From Clostridiales bacterium (GTDB taxonomy: Bacteria; Bacillota; Clostridia; Lachnospirales; Lachnospiraceae): DNA of 33,633 bases. How positions within the stretch are numbered: the first letter of the stretch is position 1; each line of letters opens with the position of its first letter. Shown piece after piece: positions 26,327 to 33,633 of the stretch. A program made the translations under genes and the position numbers. The notes under the pieces are model-generated. The model made no database searches. It saw only the letters and a program-made list of their open reading frames with translations, and had not been told where the DNA came from. The stretch spans positions 1 through 33,633 of the forward strand of contig JAAYPX010000049.1 in NCBI GenBank assembly GCA_012519565.1. Direction: 5' to 3'.

Positions 26327-27265
26327 TCAGGTCCCAACCCTTCGCAACATGGCCTGTATTGCTTTATTACTTAAGATCATTGTTAAAAACAATAGAGTTG
26401 CTATTGCGGAAGCATATCCCATCTCAAATCTTATAGAGCCATAATCAATCAAGTGGGTTACTACCGTTTCTGCTGCATAGTCAGTACTTGGAAATCCAGC
26501 TAATTGCATTGTTACATCCGCAACACCAAAGGACTGTGTAATGGACATTACCGCACCAAACATCAGCATAGGTTTCATGTTAGGCAGAGTAATAAACCAT
26601 AATTCTTGCCAACGATTTCTTACACCATCTATATATCCTGCCTCAAACATGGTCTGATCAATTCCTTGCAATCCAGCGACAAAACCAAGGAAACCTGTGC
26701 CCAAACTCATCCATAGGATAACCACCATAATAACCGGCATCATATACTTAGGATTGGTAAGCCAAAGTATAGGCTCATTTATCAGTCCAAGATTTAATAA
26801 AAATGCATTAACATAACCATAGGCGTCACCAGAAAACATGATAGACCAGATCAGATATACCTGACCAGATATAGTAGGGGCATAAAATACAATTACAGCA
26901 AATGCTCTTATATATCTTGGTAGCTCATTTATAAACCATGCAAACAAAAATGCTGCTATATAGCCAATCGGTCCCGTAATTGCTGCAATTAAAAATGTGT
27001 TTTTAATTGCTATTAAAAATACATCATCTGCCAAAATCAAGTTCGAATAGTTTCTTAATCCTACAAAATTAGGCGGTTCTAAAACATTATAATATGTAAA
27101 ACTTAATACCAAAGAAGATACCACAGGAATAATATAGAATAAGAAAAATAGAATAGCGTAAGGAGCAAGAAACAGATAGAATGTCTTTGAACGCTTTACC
27201 ATCTTCCAAGTAATAGCAGCATCTCTTTTCTTTTTTCTTATATACTTCTGTACAAATGTACCCAT
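26327..27265 (-). CDS. Sugar ABC transporter permease, MalF-like
   Basis: About 312 residues, six helices, with the first at LFLAPYAILFFLFYIIPVVS. The EAA loop reads TMFEAGYIDGVRNRWQELWF followed by ITLPNMKP; the Ala of EAA is kept but the second position is Gly. The ORF-track start (27280) is a TTG. The ATG at 27265 with AGGGGG six bases ahead is the better start, placing it 11 bases after the solute-binding protein stop. It forms an importer with the MalG-like gene downstream and the large binding protein upstream. Confidence 0.92.
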   Translation of the reverse strand: MGTFVQKYIRKKKRDAAITWKMVKRSKTFYLFLAPYAILFFLFYIIPVVSSLVLSFTYYNVLEPPNFVGLRNYSNLILADDVFLIAIKNTFLIAAITGPIGYIAAFLFAWFINELPRYIRAFAVIVFYAPTISGQVYLIWSIMFSGDAYGYVNAFLLNLGLINEPILWLTNPKYMMPVIMVVILWMSLGTGFLGFVAGLQGIDQTMFEAGYIDGVRNRWQELWFITLPNMKPMLMFGAVMSITQSFGVADVTMQLAGFPSTDYAAETVVTHLIDYGSIRFEMGYASAIATLLFLTMILSNKAIQAMLRRVGT

Positions 27266-27276
27266 TTTATACCCCC

Positions 27277-30168
27277 TCAATGAATATCTAAGCCAAACTC
27301 CAAACGCTTTTTGCTAATTTCTTCGTTAATTTTTCTAGAATAATCTAGAAGTGTTTCTCTTGCCTCTGTATTCTGATTTATAACTTTTCTAATGGCATTG
27401 GTAACATGCCTGGAAGTATAATATCCACCAGCTACTTCTTTAAATCCTTTTGTCCATTGCCATTGTTCCTTAATAGCTTCCATCTGCCTGCTACTCCACG
27501 CTAACTGCTCAAAAGCTACTAAGTTTGCAGTTGCATATCGAGCAGATGCACCAAGAATACTCTCCATTTCACGGCCAAATCTTACTTGTGTATCAGCACT
27601 TACCCACCATTTTAGGAACTCCCAAGCCTTTTGTTTCTTAGCATCATCCTTCTGTTTTAACATAATGGAACATGTCACCCCAGAGATTCCCGATCGATCA
27701 ATATTTCCATCTGGCTGTACAGTACCTGGTAGTAATGTGAAGTCCCAAAGTCCTCTGATTTCTGGTGCAAATACCACTAGTGTATTATAAGTACCATAAT
27801 TTTGTATTCCCAGAGGGATTTCACCCGAGCGGAAACGGTTTACGAAATCAAAAACTGTTGGTAGACTATACTGATTATATAATTTAGTATAAAGTTCAAA
27901 GGCTTTTACTCCACTTTCACTATCTATAACGGTAGATTTACCTTCATCATCATATAATGATCCACCACTTTGATATAACATTGAATAATAGGCCGACAAA
28001 TCATTACTAACTGCAGAGGGAACTGCCACATTCATGTTGTTTTGCTGTATTGTAGGTAAAATATCTATTAACTCATCCCAAGTCTGTGGAACATCCAATC
28101 CCAGTTCCTCCATAATGTCCGTACGATAAAATAGAAGGTTAAAGCTCTGAGTTTCTGGAACACCATAGATACCTCCCTCAAACTTAAAAGGTTCATAGGA
28201 ACTATAATGGAACTCTGCTAATACATCTTTATAATCTTCAAACTGGGTTATATCCTCTACTGCATTACGTAATGCATAGTTGACCGGCTCCCCTTGACCA
28301 AGGGAAAGAGCAATATCAGGACCTGTTCCTGCAATTACAGCATTAAGTAAAGTACCCGCTTCAATCAACTTAACATTTACTTTAATACCGGTCTGATGGG
28401 TAAAACTATCATCTATCATTGTTTTTATAACAGTACTCTGATCACGACCAGTTGTAATCCAAACTTCAACAGCTTCATCTTTATCATATACATCACCTAC
28501 AGAATCATAGTCCATAATAAAAGATGTTATAAAGGACTTGACTTCATGTACAAATTTAGCTAAAAAGGTTTCATGTACTGGATCAGGTTCTGCATTAAGG
28601 CCTGTTATTGTTATACTGTCAATATCTAAAGGCGATTCACTTAAAGTTAATACGGTTGTTCCCAGAGAACTTATATTACTTTTAAAATTCGCTAAGGTTT
28701 TTGGAATTTTGTCTGGTCGCTTCACTAGCTTCTCTAATTGTTCTGCCAATGTCTGTGCAGTCGAAACCTGGCTGGCTTTCTCACCTGCATAGGTAACCAT
28801 TTCATCCACAAGCTTATATAAACGTTTACTCTCTAAATCCATGGCGGTAATTACTTCAGGATAGACTTTATGAATATTGTAATCACGATATCGATCCGGA
28901 TTTGTTCCTGTTAAGACTATAATTTTTCTATAGATTGCATTTAGACGGTATATAATATCTTCCAGTTCATTAAGTATTTGCCCTAAAGAACCAAGAGTCA
29001 CTTCTAAACGTAGGGAATGTTCTCCTTTAGACAAATAAAACTCATATGGTACTCCCTTCTCATCTGCTAAAGTCATACCTTCCCATTCATTACTATATTT
29101 AAAACTTATATCTTTTACTTCTTCAAAAGGTATTACACCATCAATATATAGACTTCTATTTGATACAAAACCCCTTTGGTAATTTTGTCTACCTTTTATT
29201 GATATTTTATAGTAACCATCTTCTGGCACATCGAACTTCCATTCAATCCATTGTCCTGGTACTCTCCATGAATAACCACCACCCATATTCAAACGTATCT
29301 TGGCTACGCTATACGGCTCTGTTTTAGCTGATGAACGGTCAAAGGTTGCATAGAGGGATGGTGATGATCTCACATATGAATCCTCTCCTTGTATTACCTT
29401 TTTGTAATTACTCGAGATATCTGATAAAGCAACTTCTGGTGTCTGCTTCCTATACTCTGTATAAGTAGGCCTCTCTTTAATCCCACATAGAGTAAGAGTC
29501 TTAATTATTATTGGTTCATTGACAGCTTCCAAAGCAATGGTATTTCTTCCTTTTTCCAAGAAAAACATATAGGGCTCTGCGAAATAACCCATATAGTCTT
29601 TAAAATATGCTTCTGTCCAATTAGGCATCTCTATCTGCCCCGGTCTAATATCATTCCCTTGATTATCTTGCTTAACTTCACTCCGGTCAGTCCAGAGTCT
29701 AGTAAAAGTTAAAGTATCAGCACCGACAAAAGGTATATTGCCATTGATGTAAAATTTTCTCTCTATATCCACACCACGGGATTCCACAGGATAATATTCC
29801 ATATAGACCTGATACAAGCCACTTTCAGGTATATCTACCTGCCACTCCACATAAGAATCCTCCAAAGTATGTAATACATTTTGAACTCCTTCGTGGTACT
29901 GTAATATCTCAACCCCTTCTGCATAGCTGTATTTAGTTATATTTACTGGAATATCTTGAGTAGCCAAGGAAGCATCCGTATGATTATCAAGATATTTCAT
30001 ATATGTATTATCCCGGCCTATCCCTACTACTTCTGCTTTCAAATCATCTATACCTTCATACTTGTGGCTAAAAGTTTCAATGTCTTTATTAGGAATGAGC
30101 AAAAGGATTAGTACAGCGACCAATATCAGAATTATCCCTATTACTTTTTTGTTTCTAATAAATTTCAT
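27277..30168 (-). CDS. Membrane-anchored solute-binding protein fused to carbohydrate-binding-like domains
   Basis: About 963 residues, twice the usual length. After a basic start there is one membrane helix (about 8-25) and no lipobox cysteine, so it is tethered by that helix. Residues about 75-250 and 270-400 are two related beta-sandwich segments: VEWQVDIPESGLYQVYMEYY and IEWKFDVPEDGYYKISIKGR are the same CBM6/35-like pattern, each followed by a KGR/KGEH ligand-side loop. A helical linker covers about 405-520. The C-terminal part from about 570 (VEVWITTGRDQ) is a typical sugar-binding protein: GTGPDIALSLGQG, GIYGVPETQSFNLLFYRTDI, LPGTVQPDGNIDRSGISGVT and KAWEFLKWWVSADTQVRFG. The ATG at 30168 with GGAG ahead replaces the track's TTG at 30201. 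It is the first gene of the nine-gene block. Confidence 0.88.
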   Translation of the reverse strand: MKFIRNKKVIGIILILVAVLILLLIPNKDIETFSHKYEGIDDLKAEVVGIGRDNTYMKYLDNHTDASLATQDIPVNITKYSYAEGVEILQYHEGVQNVLHTLEDSYVEWQVDIPESGLYQVYMEYYPVESRGVDIERKFYINGNIPFVGADTLTFTRLWTDRSEVKQDNQGNDIRPGQIEMPNWTEAYFKDYMGYFAEPYMFFLEKGRNTIALEAVNEPIIIKTLTLCGIKERPTYTEYRKQTPEVALSDISSNYKKVIQGEDSYVRSSPSLYATFDRSSAKTEPYSVAKIRLNMGGGYSWRVPGQWIEWKFDVPEDGYYKISIKGRQNYQRGFVSNRSLYIDGVIPFEEVKDISFKYSNEWEGMTLADEKGVPYEFYLSKGEHSLRLEVTLGSLGQILNELEDIIYRLNAIYRKIIVLTGTNPDRYRDYNIHKVYPEVITAMDLESKRLYKLVDEMVTYAGEKASQVSTAQTLAEQLEKLVKRPDKIPKTLANFKSNISSLGTTVLTLSESPLDIDSITITGLNAEPDPVHETFLAKFVHEVKSFITSFIMDYDSVGDVYDKDEAVEVWITTGRDQSTVIKTMIDDSFTHQTGIKVNVKLIEAGTLLNAVIAGTGPDIALSLGQGEPVNYALRNAVEDITQFEDYKDVLAEFHYSSYEPFKFEGGIYGVPETQSFNLLFYRTDIMEELGLDVPQTWDELIDILPTIQQNNMNVAVPSAVSNDLSAYYSMLYQSGGSLYDDEGKSTVIDSESGVKAFELYTKLYNQYSLPTVFDFVNRFRSGEIPLGIQNYGTYNTLVVFAPEIRGLWDFTLLPGTVQPDGNIDRSGISGVTCSIMLKQKDDAKKQKAWEFLKWWVSADTQVRFGREMESILGASARYATANLVAFEQLAWSSRQMEAIKEQWQWTKGFKEVAGGYYTSRHVTNAIRKVINQNTEARETLLDYSRKINEEISKKRLEFGLDIH

Positions 30169-30289
30169 AATTACATCTCCTGTTGTTAATATAGTATACA
30201 ATTACCTTTTCAACGCAAATGATGTACACAATACCACGAGTGCTTTTTTAGTTTAAGCAATTACATGAAGTTAGTAATATGAGTTACCT

Positions 30290-32449
30290 TTATGAGATTT
30301 CAAGTCTTTGTTCTGCCCTTACCTGCAACTTAAAAGGGGTCTTCCCTGTCAATTCAATACTTCTTTTATCAGGTTGAGAATCTCCTACATATATTGTATA
30401 TAAGCCTTCCTCAACGTATCTTTTACCATCTGTACCACAAAGACTAAAGGCACTTATTGGAAGATTAATACTCATTTCCTTCTTCTGCCCAGGAGCTAAT
30501 TCTACTTTTTTGAATGACTTTAATTGTGGATTTGGTGTACCTGATCGTTCAGCTTTAATATAAATTTGAACCGTATCTCTGGCTTTGTAATTTCCTGTGT
30601 TATAAATAGTAAATTTAATATTAACTCCCTGGTCATTAACAATCTCTGTATCAGCCTGAACATTATCAATTTTGAATTTTGTATAGGATAAACCATATCC
30701 AAATGGGTATAAGGGTTCTTTGCTCATATACCTATAGGTTCTTTCTTTCATAGAGTAATCAGTAAAATCTGGTAGCTCCTCTGTGGTCTTATAGAAAGTA
30801 ATAGGAAGTTTACCTTCTGGTGAAAAATCTCCAAAGATCGCTTCAGCTATTGCTCTTCCACCCTGTGCTCCAGGATACCATCCCTGTATAATGGCAGGAA
30901 TATGATCCTGAGCCCAGTTAATTGCAAGTGCACTTCCAGACAGCATAACCAAAATAGTAGGTTTACCACTTTCATATATGGTCTTTAAAACTTCTTCCTG
31001 TATCCCTGGTAAATTTAAATCTCTTTTGTCACCGCTCGCATACTGATTCCCCTCATCACCTTCTTCTCCTTCTAAACTTGGATCTAGTCCCATACATGCA
31101 ATAACCACATCACTCATTTCACACACTGATTTTACTTCAGAGAGACGGTCATTTCTTACCGCCAGATTCTCTATACTATCCTTATGCAAATGACATCCTT
31201 CGGAAAAGTATACTCTGACATCTTGACCTAAGTAATCTTGAATTCCTTCACTAATGGTAATATAACGAGAAGCTGTACCTTCATAATTGCCAACCAAGGC
31301 CCTGCGATTATTGGCGTTTGGTCCTATAATACCTATACTTTTTATTTGGTTTTTATCAAGGGGAAGCAAGTTATTCTCATTTTTAAGTAGTACTAAGGTT
31401 TTTCTAGCAGCATCAAGATTTTTCTCTCTCATCTCTTGTAAATCTACTATGTCATAAGTTATGTTACTAAAAGGCACTTTACTGGGTTCATCAAACAAAC
31501 CAAGTTTCATTCGAGTTGTGAAAAGTCTCTCTACTGCTGTTGTTATCTGCTCTTCTGAAACTAATCCTTGCTCTACAGCCTTCTCTAGATATAAGAACAA
31601 ATTACCACAATTTAAGTCACAACCGTTATTCACTGCCAGTGCCACTGACTCTACTGGTCCCTCTGTAACACCATGATACTTATAAAAATCTTTGATAGCC
31701 CAGCAATCCGAAACTACGTGTCCCTCAAATCCCCAATCTCCACGGAGAATATCTTGTAATAAAAATTTACTTCCACAACATGGCTCACCATTGGTTCTAT
31801 TATAAGCCCCCATAACAGCTTCTACTTTAGCTTCTTTAACACAGGCTTCAAATGCTGGTAAATAAGTTTCATACAAATCCTGTTTTGAAACTTCTGCATT
31901 AAAACTATGACGTAAATCTTCTGGACCAGAATGAACTGCAAAATGTTTTACGCAGGCCGCAGATTTTAGATAATTTTCATCATCTCCTTGTAAACCATTT
32001 ATATAACTGACACCCAATCTAGAGGAAAGATAAGGATCTTCTCCAAAAGTTTCATGCCCCCTTCCCCAACGAGGATCGCGAAAAATATTAACATTAGGTG
32101 ACCAAAAGGTGATTCCCTTATATATATCCGTATCTCCAAAACGCTGCTGCATATTAAATTTGGCTCTTCCCTCGGTTGAAACAGCATCACCGATACTTTC
32201 AATAAGCTCTTCATCAAAGGTTGCCGCCAAACCTATTGCTTGTGGAAAAATAGTAGCCACACCAGCTCTAGCAACGCCATGTAGTGCTTCATTCCACCAA
32301 TTATAAGAATTCACATTTAGTCTTTTAATAGCTGGCGCCTTATGAAGCATCTGTGAACATTTCTCTTGAAGAGTCATCTTACCTACAAGCTCTTTTGCTC
32401 TTTCCTTATATTTATTAATTTTTTCAGTATTATGAATTAGTTTTCTCAT
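30290..32449 (-). CDS. GH3 beta-xylosidase-like glycoside hydrolase
   Basis: 719 residues, no signal peptide, so a cytoplasmic exo-enzyme. The N-terminal barrel has NWWNEALHGVARAG and ATIFPQAIGLAATFD, the beta-xylosidase-type GH3 pattern, then FWSPNVNIFRDPRWGRGHET and FGEDPY. The nucleophile is D248 in GHVVSDCW. The alpha/beta sandwich follows (LVLLKNENNLLPLD, SLEGEEGDEGNQYASGDKRD near 455-475) and the protein closes with a fibronectin-III-like domain (YPFGYGLSYTKF onward). GAGGAAG is ahead of the ATG. It would release xylose from the non-reducing ends of imported xylo-oligosaccharides. The gap to the binding protein gene is 121 bases, so it may be the first gene of the same transcript. Confidence 0.94.
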   Translation of the reverse strand: MRKLIHNTEKINKYKERAKELVGKMTLQEKCSQMLHKAPAIKRLNVNSYNWWNEALHGVARAGVATIFPQAIGLAATFDEELIESIGDAVSTEGRAKFNMQQRFGDTDIYKGITFWSPNVNIFRDPRWGRGHETFGEDPYLSSRLGVSYINGLQGDDENYLKSAACVKHFAVHSGPEDLRHSFNAEVSKQDLYETYLPAFEACVKEAKVEAVMGAYNRTNGEPCCGSKFLLQDILRGDWGFEGHVVSDCWAIKDFYKYHGVTEGPVESVALAVNNGCDLNCGNLFLYLEKAVEQGLVSEEQITTAVERLFTTRMKLGLFDEPSKVPFSNITYDIVDLQEMREKNLDAARKTLVLLKNENNLLPLDKNQIKSIGIIGPNANNRRALVGNYEGTASRYITISEGIQDYLGQDVRVYFSEGCHLHKDSIENLAVRNDRLSEVKSVCEMSDVVIACMGLDPSLEGEEGDEGNQYASGDKRDLNLPGIQEEVLKTIYESGKPTILVMLSGSALAINWAQDHIPAIIQGWYPGAQGGRAIAEAIFGDFSPEGKLPITFYKTTEELPDFTDYSMKERTYRYMSKEPLYPFGYGLSYTKFKIDNVQADTEIVNDQGVNIKFTIYNTGNYKARDTVQIYIKAERSGTPNPQLKSFKKVELAPGQKKEMSINLPISAFSLCGTDGKRYVEEGLYTIYVGDSQPDKRSIELTGKTPFKLQVRAEQRLEIS

Positions 32450-32788
32450 TTTACTTCCTCACTCATCATAGTATTAAGCTTAACTTTGGTTATTTTATAT
32501 AAATAATTGCAAGTTATTACTCTCCTTTAAACTATTTATAACAAAACAACTTCTCTATTTCTTCTTATATATTGCTATTTATTATTCAAATATTGCTCTC
32601 TAATTAGTAAAATTTATTTATATTAGATAATACTAAACAAAAAAAGGATGATAGCATCCTAACTTAAATAGTTATTTTGCCATTCATCCTTTTTTAGTAT
32701 AATAGCCATCCCATATTTACCAGGCTAAGGAGCACGCCAACGATTTCCATTACTGGTAATGCAGCAAGCGGGATATCCTTAAATAATT
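32450..32788. other. 339-base intergenic region upstream of GH3
   Basis: From 32450 to about 32639 it is very AT-rich leader and promoter territory with no -35/-10 pair of convincing spacing. From 32640 to 32695 it contains a strong terminator. From 32696 to 32788 it holds the untranslated tail of the GH43 gene, which is less AT-rich than the rest and contains a short open frame without a start. No gene is called. Confidence 0.6.
32640..32695 (-). terminator. Rho-independent terminator after the right-hand GH43
   Basis: AAAAAAGGATGA (32640-32651) pairs with TCATCCTTTTTT (32684-32695). On the minus strand the stem ends in a run of seven T residues. It lies about 95 bases past the GH43 stop and before the GH3 promoter region, so GH43 and GH3 are separate transcription units. 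The A/T flanks would also let it work in the opposite direction. Confidence 0.85.
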
Positions 32789-33587
32789 CTATCCAAATTG
32801 CCAATAATCAAATTTAAAAAGATTTCCCGAAGAATCCCCTTTAAATACAAAGAATAGATTATGTACACCAGTAGCACCATTAACATTTGTAGTGACAGTC
32901 ACCCAATTGTTACAATCCCCTGTTGAAGGTACTTCCACTTTTCCAATCAAGGGACCATCTGGTCGATCTAGATGAAGTTCAATGGTTCCGCCCATTGAAT
33001 CACTGGATACACAGGCTGAAAATTCTTTTGCACCGTCATCACCAAAATTAACATTAGATACTCTAATATAATCCCCGTCATCAATACTACATACATTCAT
33101 TCCCCCATTGGAACAAGGTTCCGTCTTAACACCAAAGGACCATGATATGGTTTCTGCCTCATTCCTTATATAGGGATTTAAAAAGTCCACCGGCTTTACT
33201 CCTTCTAGCGACATATTCATGGTAGGAATTGTTCCATCTTCATTGTAGTCAAATTCTTCTACGCAGACTGAACGAGTAAAACCACTACCCCCTGGCAAAG
33301 CACCATTATGATAGAAGAAGTAGGATTTACCCTTATAATCAACAATGCCTGGATGATTGGTGAAGCTACCACCTTGAGTAGGCATTATAATTCCTCTAAA
33401 AGTCCATGGTCCAGTCGGATTGGGACTGGTGGAGTAGGCAATATTTTCTGGTATTCCACTGGCTGCATAAATCATATAGTATAAACCATTGCGTTTATAA
33501 AACCAAGGGGCCTCCTCGTATAAAGTATGCCTTTTGGGATCTCCATCTCGCTTACCGAAACTTTCCTCATCTATGGGTACCTGTACA
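32789..33587 (-). CDS. GH43 enzyme with CBM6-like tail, C-terminal part (truncated)
   Basis: The visible part reads IVQVPIDEESFGKRDGDPKR, TLYEEAPWFYKRNGLYYMIY, AYSTSPNPTGPWTFRG and GSFTNHPGIVDYKGKSYFFY, the second half of a GH43 propeller with the acid/base region near YEEAPW. From about residue 145 RNEAETISWSFGVK through FKFDYWQFG is a CBM6-like module of the same type as in the 14122 GH43. The ORF track starts at an ATG (33601) that belongs to an inverted copy of downstream sequence, so the first five residues are not genuine and the real gene continues beyond the contig. Whether the missing N-terminus has a signal peptide is unknown. Likely an arabinofuranosidase or xylosidase of this xylan locus. 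Confidence 0.85.
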
Positions 33588-33633
33588 ATCCCAAAAGGCA
33601 TACTTTATACGAGGAGGCCCCTTGGTTTTATAA
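33495..33633. repeat. 46-bp perfect inverted repeat at the contig end
   Basis: Bases 33588-33633 are the exact reverse complement of 33495-33540, with a 47-base spacer and mismatch immediately at the inner border. The left arm is normal GH43 coding sequence; the right arm ends at the very last base. This is what a fold-back or chimeric assembly end produces. Confidence 0.9.

Noticed and set aside
32698-32788. Short hydrophobic open frame after the GH43 stop (DIPLAALPVMEIVGVLL)
   Set aside because: About 30 codons, no start codon or ribosome binding site, and it ends just before the terminator. It could be a relic but the support is too thin to call.
33406-33633. Plus-strand 75-codon ORF at the right edge
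   Set aside because: It is antisense to GH43 and its last third exists only because of the fold-back copy at the contig end.

Overview
The window is AT-rich DNA from a low-GC Gram-positive anaerobe. Strong AGGAGG-type ribosome binding sites, lipobox lipoproteins, intracellular xylan-degrading enzymes and sugar ABC importers without their own ATPase fit a fibre-degrading clostridium, plausibly Lachnospiraceae. That placement is an inference from gene content, not a database match. Every gene but one lies on the minus strand, so transcription runs from high to low coordinates. The exception is an AraC-type regulator at 11527-12405.

Layout in transcription order, right to left. The right end carries a truncated GH43 enzyme with a CBM6-like tail (32789-33587); the last 46 bases are an exact inverted copy of sequence just inside, so the contig end looks like a fold-back artefact. 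A strong terminator (32640-32695) closes that gene. Next comes a GH3 beta-xylosidase-like enzyme (30290-32449), then a nine-gene block (17269-30168): a membrane-anchored solute-binding protein with added carbohydrate-binding-like domains, two permeases, an NHL-propeller/TPR membrane protein, a Yip1-family membrane protein, a large DUF5696-like lipoprotein, two more permeases and a lipoprotein solute-binding protein. A GH10 xylanase without a signal peptide (16144-17109) follows, then about 530 bases of non-coding DNA with three abutting hairpins and a probable gene remnant, then two GH43 enzymes (14122-15615 and 12531-14084).

The AraC regulator converges on these GH43 genes and is divergent from a GH115 alpha-glucuronidase (8348-11221). 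The GH115 gene has a good sigma-A promoter and a 27-bp palindrome in its leader. Downstream lies a six-gene MacB/FtsX-type exporter operon: three HlyD-like adaptor lipoproteins, a 10-TM-like permease and two ATPases. The last ATPase carries a C-terminal AbrB-like domain. The left end holds the N-terminus of another GH43 enzyme.

Taken together this is a glucuronoarabinoxylan utilisation locus. The inferred scheme is that substituted xylo-oligosaccharides are captured outside, imported by the two ABC systems with an ATPase encoded elsewhere, and broken down in the cytoplasm by GH10, GH115, GH43 and GH3 enzymes under AraC control. The least understood parts are the double-importer block with its three central accessory proteins, and the three-adaptor exporter.
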